From contig NC_058504.1 in NCBI RefSeq assembly GCF_020382885.2, positions 17,123,019-17,187,018 on the forward strand: 64,000 nt of DNA. Direction: 5' to 3'. Source of the stretch: Scatophagus argus (Eukaryota > Chordata > Actinopteri > Scatophagidae). The notes under the pieces are model-generated. The model had not been told where the DNA came from and made no database searches. It worked only from the letters and a program-made list of their open reading frames with translations. Below are positions 13,040 through 26,663 of the stretch, piece after piece (the first letter of the stretch is position 1; each line of letters starts with the position of its first letter). The translations under genes were made by a program, and so were the position numbers.

Positions 13040-13290
13040 TCTGAGAAAATGGACAACATTGGCCTTCATACCATCTTCCTTTGCCTCATTCTCAAGGGCC
13101 GATCACCAAAGGAGGTCCGTGAAGACATTGTAGCAACATAGAGAAGGGTGGTGCCCTCAGACTACTGCCTCTTCCCACGATGAAGGAAGAGATTAGTGAT
13201 CACCACTTTGACACTGATGATGATGCTGTTACTGCTGTGGACCACTGGAGGTCAAAGAATAAGTGGACTAAGTGTGTAAATGTAGGTAAG
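13040..13290 (+). pseudogene. Mariner-family transposase relic with internal deletion
   Basis: From the ATG at 13049 a frame reads MDNIGLHTIFLCLILKGRSP and then KEVREDIVAT before a stop, resembling the N-terminal helix-turn-helix of mariner (LKG-SPKEV-ED-V-T). From about 13181 another frame gives HHFDTDDDAVTAVDHW, then WTKCVNVG, resembling the C-terminal end of the same proteins. The catalytic middle is missing. Both ends of one protein within 250 bases point to an internally deleted, frameshifted copy. Terminal repeats were not identified. The family is inferred from memory of the motif order. Confidence 0.6.
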
Positions 13291-16223
13291 GCCTAATGCA
13301 GGTTGTAGACTGAACACCGACTTCGTTCGTCAAGTAGAGGTGACATTGTGAGGATGAGTGTTCAAGACAACTTGTATAGCAGGCAGAGTCACACAGCAGC
13401 CTTTTTGGATTTATTAGAAGAGAAGCAGCTTCTCTGGGCTTCAAACCAGAGGGGATGAAAAATATAACAATCTAGTGAGGAATAAGCTGCTTACCCATGT
13501 TACCTTATTTTCTGTCTTTAGCCAACTGCTACTTGAAATGGCTGGGAGGTCATTTAAGCTTCAAACCTCTGTATCCCCCAAACTGGAAATCATCACGGCT
13601 AGAATACAGGTTCAACTTTAAGGTGGTCTTACAGACAGTGATGTGATATAATTATCTTCAGAAAAGGCAAACTGACATTTTGACAATCCATTAAGTCAGA
13701 CACTCACCCGAGTAAGTGAGTAAGTCATTGACTGTTTGATCTGAAATGTAGCTGGTAGGGCAGAGAAAATTTGCATGATTTTAACAGACTGTTAATCTTA
13801 GTCTCAAGATAATAACACTCAATTAGCCATCTGCAACCAGTCCCATCTTTTTACAAAATATAGCATTGCTAACTTTGGCCTTATCAATTTGCATTCAGTA
13901 ATAAGCAAATTTTCTGTTGATACAGTAATAATATTGCACTGTATTTCAATCATTTATACTGCATTTATTTTAGCTAAATGTATGCTCAAAGAGCGAGAGT
14001 ATGAGCCACGCTCTCTTGGCTACATACAATAGCTCCTGTGTGTTCTGCCCTCAGGTCCACTCAGGCTGTTATTAGAGCTGTCAGCAGCTGAGAAGACTAA
14101 AAGATCCACTCTAATGACAGCAACAAAGTACATTAATTCAGTCCAGATTCAGATACTTCTGTGATATGCTGTGCATACTTCTGTGTTTTGACTTCAGTAA
14201 AATTAAAGTTAATTACAAGTTTGTGACTTTTATTTTGCAGCAAAATCTCAAAAAAAAGCCACACTAAACTACAGTATTTATGGACTGGTTTTATTATTGG
14301 TTATTAATAATCCTGCTTTTGGTTCATTAAGTAATACTTCTTCCACCACTTATAGGCAAGATGTGTCAAGCCCTACCTTGAATAAGTATTCCTATCACAT
14401 CAGAAATTCAATTTTATTCTTCCTTAGCATAGCTGTGGGACATCAATATTTCCCTAAGCCATCACACTATAGCCTGGGAATTGGAGCGCTGCCTCGCCAG
14501 TTGCAATTTGCTTCCATTCAATCAGTCGGTCTTGTCTGTCATGGGATAATTCCACGAGCAATGAAGCAAAATATGGCAAAAATATTGAGACAGAGTTTTA
14601 CATTTTGAGTGCTTTAAAATGCACATGCAGACATTAAACTACAAGGTACCAGTGGGACTAGTTAACTGCAGATGGATGCAGTGTGGAGAGAAAAGTAGAT
14701 GCTGAGCGCCAAGGTGGAGGACCTTCCCGAATAGAGATTGGTGTTTCAGTAAAAATACCCCCATCACATTTGTCATTTATCTTCTAGTTTTGTTTAATAT
14801 GCATAAAAGAATAAACATAGGGTGTGAACGCAACAATTTACAGGCTAAAGAAACAACATCATTTGTAAGCTTTCAGAGATAAGATTAGAAGTTATCTTCT
14901 GACAATACCAGGCTAGCTGTTTCTTTCCAGCACTATGCCGACACACTGTTAGCTGTAGCTTTATATAATTACCATAAATTCTTGGTGTCAGTCTTCTCAT
15001 CTAAGAATACAAGAATGTAAATAAGCATATTTCCCATAATGTTGAAGGCTCCATGCTTGCTGTGAAACTCTCTTTAAACCGTCCTTCCTCATTCCATCTC
15101 TTGCTGTCTCTATGACATCTTCTCAGTTGTCTCCATATCTCTGTCATCCTTTTTTTTGCCAATCAAGTGAGTACTATTTTATTTAGCATGAAATATGAAT
15201 CCATCAACCATCCCAGTGGATCCAATAGGATCTCATGTTGGTTCAGGTCATCTAATAACCCTTTAACTCTGGAAGCAACTGCAGAAAAGGCAGATTCAAG
15301 GGTGTACCACATGGAAGCACTTCTAGTTAATGCTAAGAAGAATTGCTGTTATCATGGTGTTTATTTTTCTGTGGGTCGATTACCTGTAGGTTAATTTACA
15401 TTATGACTCATTTCCTTTCCATCCGTTTCCTTTCTTCTGACCTGCACCTGTCTAATCACAGCATTAGCTTTTACAACTGACCTCTCTCGTACGTAATTTC
15501 TCGACTGTATTCTGTTTACAGTGGCACTTCTTCTTACATTATCAAATCAGTCTGCTGACCCATAGTTTCCAGAATTACCCCCTCTCCCTGGAGCATGTCC
15601 TGTCCCTTTTGCCTTTCTACTTGAAATTCAGATGAGTGGAGTGTCAGGAGCATTTTTCGTCTCAACCTGGGTGACATCTCATTTTAATTCCACAGGATGG
15701 TAAGAGGTGAGCAGAAATAAGTTGCCATGTCACCTTCATCCTGCCAGCACTGATGGACTAATGTTACTTAGAAGAAGAAAATATAATGCTGATAGCCTGT
15801 GTCTTTGCCTTGTGTATATGTGGAAAGTCTGTTTTGCATTGTCTTTTTTAAATCATTCTAAGCTAGTCAGGATGATCTGTTAGGAATTTTATTTCAGCCT
15901 TATGTTTTGTTGTTATAAACAGAATGGTCATAATTTTGTGACTACCAGTCCAGAGTGTACCATGTTTGTTTTACGTTGAAATTGGTGATAGCAAGTTACG
16001 ACTGTCATTGTAAAGATGAATGTGTGACAACAAACCAGGTCAGAGGATTGCAGAGGATTAAATGAGAAGATTGATACCGCTTTCATGTTTTACGTGGCTG
16101 GCTGTTTTACAAGACAACTGCAAGAAGTGCACAGATTCAAACAGAGCTACACATCATATGGCATCTGCTTGACTCAGTCTGTTAACTCATACAGGGCCTT
16201 CCATTTGATATTTCCTAACACGT

Positions 16224-16270
16224 AAAAAAAAAAAAAAAAATCTGATAAATACACACACACACACACACAG
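16224..16270 (+). repeat. Poly(A) tract and CA microsatellite
   Basis: A run of about 17 A residues is followed after a short spacer by about ten CA dinucleotides. Confidence 0.85.
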
Positions 16271-16329
16271 CCTTATTTCCATCACGTTTGGGGTCATTGC
16301 ATCGAATTACATCAATTTCCTGGAAGCTT

Positions 16330-16500
16330 AACCGCCACCTAACCATAACAATAAACATTACTTGCCTAATCCTAACCCTGACCTTAACCTAACCCTGATC
16401 TCAGCCTAACCTTAAAGCAAGTCTTTTGTCCCCGTAAGTAAGGTGGGTCCTCACAATGTGACTGTGTGAACAGATTTTTGTCCCCACAACTACAGGAATA
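16330..16500 (+). repeat. Degenerate CCTAACCCT-type repeat with GTCCCCACAA motif
   Basis: Successive units CTAATCCTAACCCTGACC and CTTAACCTAACCCTGATC, then AAGTCTTTTGTCCCC and TTTTGTCCCCACAAC. This combination is a dispersed repeat of fish introns and intergenic DNA. The units resemble the telomere hexamer but are irregular, so I do not call it telomeric. Confidence 0.6.
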
Positions 16501-19500
16501 TGCATCCACACGCACGCTCAAATATATGCACACTTGCACACACATGCTGGTCCTCCTTTTGCCGCAGGGATAAAATCACACAAATTAGGATGCACCAGTT
16601 GATTTACTCAGGAAATGAAGTGAAGCTCAAAGGGAAGCTGAAGGTTCAGAGGTCCAAAGCTGTGTTTTTAGCCTCAGCTAACATTAGACTAACATTTGAC
16701 ATTACAGTAAGAATAATGTGGCACACAGCTGTTTCTTGAAAGTGTAAGTGACTTTTGAGGGAAGCTAGAGTGAAATAGCCAGTTACAGGGTAATGGGCAT
16801 TAACATTCATATTGCTCTTATCCACTTCACATCACAGCAATCCCTTTTCTGTAGTGATAAGACAACGACATGAACAAATTATTATTCATTTACTGGTTCT
16901 CCCACATCAATATGTAAATTCCTACAGGTGATGAGCTACGTGAACAAAATATGACAGTGAAGGTATTAACCTAGACAGCCTTATTTTCTATTGATATGTT
17001 TCTAGATTGGGTTTTCAAAGATTAGTGTGGTTGTTCAAGCAAATGCAGCTCTGCTTTCATTTTCAATTTATTGTTACAAGATTCCTCCATTAAGAAATGA
17101 AAAACATGAACTTGACACTGTTTTATTTGAATATTCAAATATTCAGTGTGACGTCTGTGTCACATTGCACAGAAAAAAAGGTGTTTTGAAACATTAGTGT
17201 GAGGAAGAAAACAATAAATATATGGGTCAATGAGTGCAGCCACTTTGTGTGCCACATGCTATATTTTGACTTATGTAAGGATTTGCAATTTCCTTGGTAA
17301 ATACTACATTTAGCTGTCAATGTGAAACTTGAACAGCATATTGAATGGCGTCTGGAGTCCTTGGTGGAAAAATCTGTTTTAATGACTGTCATGTGGAAAG
17401 TAAAGTAATTTATTCCTGCTCTGGGAGCTTCCAGTGCTCCTTGGTGTTTTCCGAGTATGGTCACACATTAGTGGCTTATTTCAGTACAAATTCTCCATAT
17501 CGTCAAGTTGTCTGAATGTTCTGCAGTTGCCGAAATAAATGTCAGTGCAAACGCAAAGTCATATCCTGTGTCTCCAGTCTCCAACGTTATGATCTATTAT
17601 TCAAGTAAGGCATCAAGAGATTGCACCATAGCACAGAATAAAAGAACGGGAATTCAAAAATAATCAGCACAAATGTCACTGCATGGATAATATATTCTTC
17701 ATCATTCACAGTACATCATTAATATATTCACTACGGCATATACCATGCTTCCATCTGTTTGATAATCCAGTTTGTGATGTGCTTATAGACCCATTAAGTG
17801 GCCAGCGTATCAGTCCAGTCTTCCAGTGAATTGACTATCTATCCAGGCCAGCCATGTGTGAAACCCTCACTTCTCCAGCACAATGCAGATACTTAATTTG
17901 CCATTGATTTTCACTTTGACCCTCAGAGACCTGCAAAGTAATGACAAAGCAGATGGACTTTGTAGAAAAGGTTGGTGGCTTTTGTATCTTCATTAACACA
18001 CCTGGTATAGCCCAGTATTCTTGTGACGCAGTTCCATTTAAGTTAATAATGCCAGAGGTTAAAATCTATGAAAATACTCACCTAACTGCATCACTTTTAC
18101 CAAAAAAAAAGTGCTCCTCGATGACTCTTTGTTAGTCAAATCATGTATATCATCAAACTATTCATTGGAAATGTGTGCAAGTAACAACATGCAAATCCAT
18201 ACAGTCCCACACAACTAGAAAATGTCACAGTTGGGTGTTATTCAATAAACTATGGCAGTTATTGAAAAGCATGTTTAAGATTCATGACTGTAATTAATGA
18301 GCTGCACTTTGTCTTACAACCACATAAAACACAGAAAAAGACTTGAATATAAAACACAAATGAATCATATTATTATATATTTAAAATGTGTCATACACCC
18401 AAGTTCACATTAAACAATGGGCATCAGTGACAGTGTAACATAAAATACAATATGGATAACTCATTCTGAGAATTCAAAAGCTTGATGGCATGAGGCGTGA
18501 AGGAATTTGCCATGCCGTTAGACCTCATATGGGCTAAATACTGTTGCTCTGCAGCTGCTGTGTATCAAACTCATTTCATCCTCTTTTGCCAATTGAGCCA
18601 AACTGCCCATGTCGCCAAAAACGTTTTTTCCAAACATAAAAAATAAATGTGGTAAACAAAGTTTGGATCTGGCCCTAGTTTGTGCAGTTGTGCATGTTAA
18701 GCTAGCTTATGTTGCTGGTTTTAAAATATTAGGAACATATTTTTTATACTAAGATATCAAATGGCAGCAGGAAAATCCTTAACAGTACCCATCTAACCAG
18801 TGGAGTCAGGAGCCTTTGTTTTGTCATGGAAGTCAGAGCAGTGTGTCATAACACAACAGTTATGAGGGTTCGGTCCCCTCAAGGATGTAGGACCAACAAT
18901 ATATCTAAGACATTTACTGTTATTTACTGTGACCTTCAGGCACTCACAATAACAGACTGGTTTGAGACTGAAGGCTTTATGACCATAAGTGATGCCCTCT
19001 GTGGTGAGATTTATTGTCTCTGACACCTAATTTTATTTGTGTATTTTGCCTATTAAGTTTGAATGGGTGGCTGAAATTCTTAGCCTAAACCATGTTATTC
19101 ACATCGAGCATATGCTGCATTCAAAATTTAGGAGGACCTTAGACAGCCTGTTGTGGACTTAGTCATTCTTGGTGTGTATAAATGTTCAGTGTATAATGTA
19201 CAGCATTTACAAAAATATCAGTTATGACAAAATGTAAAGCCTGGAGAAAACTTTTAAACAGGTTAAAACTTGGATTTAATCCCAATAAATCTGTTAAAAT
19301 GTTAGATAACTGTGTAATGACAAATATACATGATGTAATAATTGTGGTAAATATAAAGATGTTGCGCAGAGTTGCACAGAATGCATTAATGAAAGAATTC
19401 CACTGCTGCATCTGAATGACTGTACAAACAGAGCTGTCACTCTGACATTTTTATCACATTCATCATTGCTGACCCAAAAATAGAAACAAATTTTTAAAAA

Positions 19501-21292
19501 AGCCTTCTCTCAGAATATTGAAAATAGTGAGATTTTGGTTTCGGGTGGGGTTTTACAGCACACCACAGCTTTTCATTATCATTATTGCAGTGTGACACAA
19601 CAAACAACTTTCTTTCTGGTCTTTCTTCCTTACACTGCACCTGCCAGAGGCAAAACTGAGGAGGAGAGCTCATGTCTGAAGGGTAATGGCCTCATTTGGA
19701 GACTGGAAACTAAGTCATTCCTGTTTTCTGTTGAGTGATTTATCTTCTAAATGGGCGCAACCTGGATCTGAATTTGAACTGTGACAACTATATTTTCTAA
19801 ATAGATTCGGTCCTCAACTGAAATAAAGCCCTGTAAAATCAGTGTCAGTCGGCCGTTATCTCGAAGACCCGGTCATGTGGGCTTTATAGTCAGAGAGCAA
19901 TTTTATTTCTTATTCCAGAAGAAACAATAAAAGAAGAAGCTAATAATAAAATTAAATAAATCAAATTAAATTAAATATGTTTTGATCTGATGATTGGGCT
20001 AGAAGAACAATCATGAGAATACCAAAGTGATCAGAAATCACGCTGACAGGGGCATTAATGTCTATACCAAATTACTTGGCGAGCCATCCAATAGTTATTG
20101 AGACATTTTTCTCAGAACCCCAGAACTCCATCAGCCTCAGTGTGGCACTGTAAGAAAAGTGCTCTTCAAAGTCCTTAGGATTCATTCGGACACCAACCAT
20201 TCGTTTTACGAAACTTTCAAGTCATATAATTAATGTGAAAATATTTCATTAAAGCTAAAAATGTTACACTAACTGTGGTAGTACAGGCAAAGTAGTATGT
20301 ATTGCATGTCCTCTGCTAACCCATCAAGTAAAACCATGAAAGTACAATTCTCAGTGTGCCATTAGTCACCAAGTGAGAAATGGAGGAAAAAATGGATGAA
20401 AGTCTCACATTACACAATTCTTCCATATTCTTAAATTCCCCTCTCAGTCAAGCAGGACATCCAGTTAAACATATACACTTTATCCCCCCTTCTTCTCCCT
20501 CCCTCACTGCAAAGCCCTGTTCATATCGCCATGTTTACTGCATGTTGACATGGAAAATATTTTAGGGTGAAATAACAATGATTCATATATACACACACTC
20601 GCACTGTAGTCTGTGTTTGTCTTTAAACTTCGCTTTTCCCCAAATCGTGTATATAAGCCATGTTTAGGAAGGGGAGATCACTCGCCGCCTTATTGTGTGG
20701 AGTCAGAGACACTGGGATACACTATTTTGCAAAGACAGAGCTGCAGCATTTTTAATTTTTTTTATCCATTTTGTCATGGAGAACTTGAATGGGATTTGGG
20801 CAAACTGGGACTTTCTACGGACTAACATTGCTGGAATTTGGGTGATAACAACTTGGCGGATTTCTGAACATTGAGGCATTGCCAATGTTAAGGAATGACA
20901 TTAGGATTTGTGACATTCAATAGAACAACTATTGTGTTTTAGAAGTGAGAATTTTCAATGTAAGAGCATTTCATGTGTGTCAAAAATGTGTCAACAGCAC
21001 TTGGATACAACATCTGATCTAAGAAAGTGTACAGCATTTTCCACTGACCTCTAAAGAAAGAGTTCATAAAAGAAGAAGGTTGTTCAATAACTTCCAAACT
21101 AAGGGCAAGGTATTTCATTCCTTTCATCACCTGTATGCGTGTGTCTGGAGTGTGTAGATGTTTACACATAACAGCAAGCTGGTAATGCAGAGCTGGTGCA
21201 CTGGGCATGACGACATGTCTCCAGACTTGACGTTCTCTTCTACCGTTTACTAAACAGCCTTGATAGGACTTGACTGTTTTAGTAAATACAGA

Positions 21293-21293
<1 letters not shown>

Positions 21294-21343
<50 letters not shown>
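21294..21343 (+). repeat. GT dinucleotide microsatellite
   Basis: About 25 uninterrupted GT units. Confidence 0.95.
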
Positions 21344-21347
<4 letters not shown>

Positions 21348-23068
21348 GGGTTGATTTGTTACCAGGACAGTTAGCTTTCCGTTCAGGAAGCAGTTATCCA
21401 AAGTGAAGTAGTGCAGCTCCTCACTTCAGAAGGAATAAAACAGATTTACAAGCTGTTATGCTTTACAAAGTCTTTATCCACTACACACAGAGATATGAAA
21501 TCTTTTTTACGCCTCCATAATCAGGACAGTTCTTACAAACACAAATCTCTCAAGCATAGCACCTCTGGTATAATCGTTCTCTGTCTGAGTTTACATTATA
21601 AACACCACCCACTTGTACGTCCTGCACTGCACGAACACGTACACACACGCAAAAACACAGAAACAACGTGAGTTTGTGAGAGTGTGTTCCGTTAGTTCGA
21701 CAGGTGTGTGGAGGAGTGCCACGAGCCAGGCGGCAGGTGGAGATGAGGATTTATAGATTTTAATCGTATCACTCTGTTGAGCAATAATTCTACTGCCTAA
21801 GGCAAGGAAGGTCCATAGCTACAGTAACACGTGATTTATTGATGCTGTGCTGGGTATCCCTGAATCATAGTGAAACTAGTGTGTTCCAAAATACACACAA
21901 TGTATAACAGCTTGAGAGTCAATATATCACAGTTTAATTTTGAAACTGAATTCACTGTAAGGTAAAGAAACCAGAAACCAGTATGGGTTTCAATTGTTAC
22001 TATCTGCTGAGAAAAGGACAAAAACAGAGGGGGAAAAAAATCAGAAGAAGAAGAAATAAGATGGGGAAAACATTTTATTATTTTTAATTTATTTTTTATT
22101 AAAACTAATCATTAAATATTACACCAAATTAGATAAGAGGGTGACCTGTGGATGAGGCTTCAAACAAAGAAGATATTCAGTACAAAATACAAAAAGTAAA
22201 AAACAGACAAAGGAATAGCAAATGTGTGCTGTGTTTAGAGTTTCAGTAAATTACATTACCTAAGACAATTTGTCGTCTTAATGTAAGGTAAATCCCTCAG
22301 GTTTTACTGCTTTTTATCTACAACACTCCATCTGAAACACGTTCTCCCTCTGACCTTGTCATCCCCATCCACTGGCGTGATTAACAGCTGCAAATTTGCA
22401 TCAATTTGAAACTGTCTGAACAAACAGACAACAGAACTGTCTGAATAGGACAGCAGAAGGCGATGTCTACTGTTAATGAAGTCTCCGAGACAAAGCCCTA
22501 TAATGTTAAAAAAGAGCTCACGTTAGATGGATGAGGCAAAAGACCCTAATTCACTTTGGCACATCTTTCACCTGCCAGCTTAAAGGCTGGATAAGATATG
22601 GAGACAAAACAAAGCAGGTGGCTGCACAAATGATTCAAAGTGCCAAGACAATTTGGGAGGGAAGTATGACGTGTTGGAACAGTGGTACCTCTGATATTTA
22701 AAGTACCTTTCTCTTTTGTCTCCCTTCGTCTTTGCTTATCCCCCACAGCTTGCTCTCTTGACTCAAAAAAGCTCCTGATCCACTCTGTAATATCTGCAGG
22801 AAAAGATGATGTTGTTTTCATAAGGACTTGGCATATCATGAAGCATGAATGAGTTCTGAGGCTTATGGCACAGCATTAGGCAGGACATTTCACACAGGTA
22901 AATCAGGTATGCTTGTAAGACAGACACAACTAAAAAAGCAGTTCTTCACAAGATATCCAAATTCAAACTCTTCACTTATTTTAAAATCAGTTATGCAAAT
23001 TTGACAGGTTGACCCCCTTACCTCCAACCACTGATACACTGATACACAAGATGTTAAATTCCACTTGG

Positions 23069-23168
23069 GTTTCTTTCTTTCTTTCTGTCTTTCTTTCTTT
23101 CTTTCTGTCTGTCTTTCTTTCTTTCTGTCTTTCTTTCTTTCTGTCTTTCTTTCTTTCTTTCTTTCTTT
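23069..23168 (+). repeat. TTTC tetranucleotide microsatellite with TGTC variants
   Basis: About 100 bases of TTTC/TTTCTGTC units. It produces a false open frame of Phe, Leu and Ser. Confidence 0.95.
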
Positions 23169-24293
23169 TGTTTAGTGTAAATGACTGTCATGCTGCCTAT
23201 GTTTCAGGGTAAATAAAGGCCTGAGGGTGACACGGATCAGAGAGGTTATAAAATAAGATACGTGAAGGACAACAGGATAACAATGAGCAAAATGCTATGA
23301 GCACTTAACCACTTTTGGCTATTAAATTAATCAATATAGAAAATGGCCAATGATTAAGTAAACCCCAAATGGCGAGACAATCATGGACATACAATGACAT
23401 GCTCCAAGTGTTTGAATAAGAAATATGATCTGTGATGTTATGTTATTAAATGGATTACAATTGATGTATCAAGAGAGAAAATAAACAGCAACACATTAAT
23501 AGTTTCATAAATAAATTTGAATCTTCTGCTCAGATTTTTGTAACTTAAGAGCTTCTGATTTAATGTACAAATGACTTCACATCTGACTGTACTACTCAGT
23601 TCTGTGATCTTTTAATGTACATTACATATTACTCTAGTTTTTCCTTTTTTTTTTTTCCTTTTTATGAATGGTAGTGCCATAAGAAAGCAAGCCATCATTT
23701 TCTTTGTACTCTGCAAACTTGTTTCTCTGTGCTTATGGCAATAAAGTGTCAGACATAATACACACCTATTGCTTATCTATTGCCTATCTTTCACAGACTC
23801 TCAACTGTCTATGATGTTGAATAACTATGATGTTGGTGGTGAAATTCCTCCTCGCATTTGTCATGAACTATGTCTAGTGGTGATCGAGCAGTTAATACAG
23901 GCTTCAGTATCTTTATAGCTTTATACAGTCATTCTCCTCTCTTATGAGAAAGCTGTTTACATCCAGTCAGCAGTATCTGTGCAAGGAAGTCACTGTTTAC
24001 TGGAGTGAGGAGAGACAGCATGGGAATGTGGATTTTCACCGTTTAGGAGAAGCAGTTAACTATCTATCATGCAGAGATCAGGTTACATCGACATGCAGGT
24101 TCTGCACTATTGGTCATTGCTTTTCTGACAGGACTGTTTTCTGTCAAGGAGCTCTTATTGTGTTGCTTGCTATTTTTTACAGGGGGGTGGGGGTTGGGAT
24201 GGGGGGTGCCTTTGAGGAATGATATCCAATTACTCCTGAGTAACAATTATAAAACAATAAACTGAAAATTTGAAATGTAGAACTCTAAAACCT

Positions 24294-24299
24294 TTTATT
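24294..24299 (-). terminator. Candidate poly(A) signal for foxi1
   Basis: Reads AATAAA on the - strand, about 710 bases after the foxi1 stop. That implies a 3' UTR of about 0.7 kb, ordinary for a transcription factor gene. Confidence 0.5.
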
Positions 24300-25005
24300 C
24301 ATATCAAAAACATAAGATACATAGCATACACCATACATTAGGAATCCAGTTTGTACAATAACAGCTGTGCCAACAAACCAACAATATAAATGGAAATTAC
24401 ACAACACATTGACATATTTACAAAGTACAATTATCACTTATGTATCATTCTCCAAGACTGTAAGTTCATCTTTTTACTAACATGACAGAAAGTCTACCAT
24501 TTACCTTTTGTTTGCAGTACTCACACACTTTACGTAGACAATAGCGTAATTTAACTACTCCTCTAAATGTGCTGTCTGAGCGTTGTGTGGGTGATATCAT
24601 CAAAGAATGAACACAGATAGCATGGTGTGGAATGGCCTGATGTCAGCAGATCGGATCTAAGATCTGTTAATAATGAGTCAGATCTGATAGAGACTAGCTT
24701 TAGGTAGAATAAAAGCTGACTGAGGATCTGATAGTGAGACTGACTGCGGTTTCAGGGAGTGACACTTGTCGTCCATTGTGGCTGACTCAGCTGTTCCTGT
24801 GGGAATCAAAGCCTTTTTACTCTACTGTCACACGCTATAGTGATCTCAACTGTCTCAGTCAGCGTTTACAAACTTTGCGTGTGTGTGTGCGTGTGTGTGT
24901 ATTGTCTTTCACAACAGACCCTCTCAAGAACAAAAGTGACCAGACAGGTAAAATTTCCTGTCAAGAGTCTTTTCAAACCAAATTTTCTCATCCCTCAATG
25001 TCTTA

Positions 25006-26384
25006 TTAGACCTCTGTGCCCTCACGGTGGTATATGATTCCTGTCGAGCCCAGTGCAGGGTAGAAATGCCCACTGGACCCACTGTACTGGCTGAGGATGG
25101 GGCTAGTGTAACCTAGGGAAGAGTGGGTGGGTGAAGAGGAGAGCACAGGGGGACCTGGCACTTGTGGTCCCCACTCTGGGCCACCTGAGCTGGTGGAGTA
25201 GCTACTGAAGCTCCCAGGTTGTGTGGGTCTCTGAGGCCCATCTAAAGGAAGGTTGATCTGCAATGGCCTGCTTAGCCCATCGCCTCCCACCTCAGTGGCT
25301 GCTCCAGTGGTCACTCCAGACATCTCGGATAAGAAGCTGCTAAGACAAGATGCAGGACCTGATGATGAAGGAGAGGGGATCCTTTCTGCGGTAGGAGAGA
25401 TGTTAATGGCAGAGTTGCCAGAGTGTTTGGGGCTTCCCCTCTCACTGTCACCTGACTCTGGAGCCCCTGAAACGCTATCACCACCAGTGAGGGAATCAGA
25501 CTTCCTCTTCCTTTTGCGGCGAAAGTTTCCATTGTCAAACATTTTTTCACAGTTGGGGTCAAGTGTCCAGTAGTTGCCCTTGCCTGTGACATAAGAATGC
25601 AGAGTTGGAATGGTTCAATTTCAATTTGAGAATGGAAAAGTATATTTTATAATATACAACAGACCAATACAACACATTCTAAAAAAAACAGTGCGATGAA
25701 ACTCTAAATAGAAGAGAATTAAACTCTTAAGTATTTCCTGGTCAGAGAGAGATATGAAACAAAGCCATATTAAAAAATATTACCTGGATCATCCTCATCT
25801 CTTGGTACTTTTTTGAAGCAGTCGTTGAGTGACAGGTTGTGTCTAATGGAATTCTGCCAGCCCGCTTTACTCTTATTGTAGAAAGGGAAATTGTCAGCAA
25901 CGTACTGGTAAATCTGACTCAAGGTCAGTCTTCTGTCTGGTGCTCCGTGGATAGCCATGGCAATAAGAGCAGAGTAAGAGTATGGTGGCCTGACCAATTT
26001 CATCAAGTCTTCTTGAGAGGGGAGAGAGAACCAGCCCAGCTCCCCTCCTGGACCTCCAGCTCCAGCAGGACCCAGGTAAGGCCTCTGCATGCCATAGTGC
26101 TGCGGGACAAAGGGGGGGCCCGGGTTACCAGGTGGGCCAGTGGCAGCAAGATACGGAGGTGTGTTAATGCTGGAGCCGTTGAACCAGAGGTAAGGGTTTG
26201 GGGAGGAGGTCGTGTAGTCCCCCAGGTCGTAAGATGTCGGTGTGGTGCGCTGAGGACTCGGCAGAGAGGGAGGCGGATAGTAACAGTCACTGTACATGCT
26301 GAGTTCTGGGGGCTCCTGTCCGAGGCTGGGGAACTGCGGGCCACACCGAGGAGGAGACTGGCCCTGTGCCTCAAATGAAGACAT
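25006..26384 (-). CDS. foxi1: Forkhead box transcription factor I1
   Basis: Nuclear DNA-binding regulator. FoxI1-class factors specify otic and pharyngeal ectoderm and ionocytes in fish, and proton-secreting cells in mammals. Two coding exons on the - strand, 26384-25784 and 25583-25006, give 392 residues with one intron inside the forkhead domain. The forkhead domain spans about residues 130-224: it begins [16 protein letters not shown], contains recognition helix [13 protein letters not shown] (178-190) and ends [16 protein letters not shown], followed by a basic nuclear localisation signal RRKRKRK (222-228). The N-terminus (MSSFEAQ...[19 protein letters not shown]) and the end (REGTEV) match human FOXI1, and GABRP is also near FOXI1 in human 5q35. 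Fish co-orthologs may be labelled foxi3a or foxi3b, so the exact fish name is open. I use the ATG at 26384 because the upstream in-frame codon is TTG. Confidence 0.95.
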
Positions 26385-26589
26385 TGGCAAATTTCTTCTC
26401 AGCTCTCAGATTCTCTTCTTAACCTATTGCCTTTAGTTGTCCTTTTCTGTGTGTAACTCTTTGCAGTGATTTTGTCCGGTCCTGTTCCTCTTCAGATATT
26501 TGTAGGCACTGAATGTGAGCTAATCCAAATGATGGCATCCAAGTGATAGGCTGCTATTCTCCACCTTGTTCTTCTCTGCTTGCCCTTGC

Positions 26590-26663
26590 TTTATGTCAAG
26601 ATGTCACCTGTCATACCTGCTTTATCTGTTTCCCTGGAAACGCCCCCTGTCTAGTTTGATTGG
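26590..26663 (-). promoter_or_regulatory. Candidate foxi1 core promoter (CCAAT box and TATA-like box)
   Basis: On the - strand a CCAAT box (26663-26659) lies about 65 bases upstream of CATAAAG (26595-26590), with a GGGGGCG motif between them. This would put transcription start near 26560 and leave a 5' UTR of roughly 180 bases. Spacing is suitable, but the motifs are short. Confidence 0.35.

Larger units (their letters stand above)
13300..24290. other. Gene-poor intergenic DNA between gabrp and foxi1
   Basis: No supported gene. It contains an A-tract and CA repeat near 16224-16270, a degenerate TAACCC-like repeat at 16330-16500, a GT microsatellite at 21294-21343 and a TTTC repeat at 23069-23168. 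Open frames such as 14297-14608 (+), 17135-17464 (-) and 20939-21208 (-) lack splice context, a recognisable domain or a poly(A) signal. This could hold distal foxi1 control elements, but none can be named from sequence alone. Confidence 0.5.

Noticed and set aside
20939-21208. 89-residue - strand frame that looks protein-like
   Set aside because: No recognisable family, no splice partners and no poly(A) signal nearby; kept as unsupported.
23069-23168. Regularly spaced short repeats considered as a CRISPR-like array
   Set aside because: It is a simple tetranucleotide repeat in a vertebrate genome, without unique spacers.
23009-23212. Open frame rich in Phe, Leu and Ser
   Set aside because: It is the translation of the TTTC microsatellite.
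25253-26378. Long + strand open frames at 25253-25573 and 25839-26378
   Set aside because: They are antisense shadows of the foxi1 exons.
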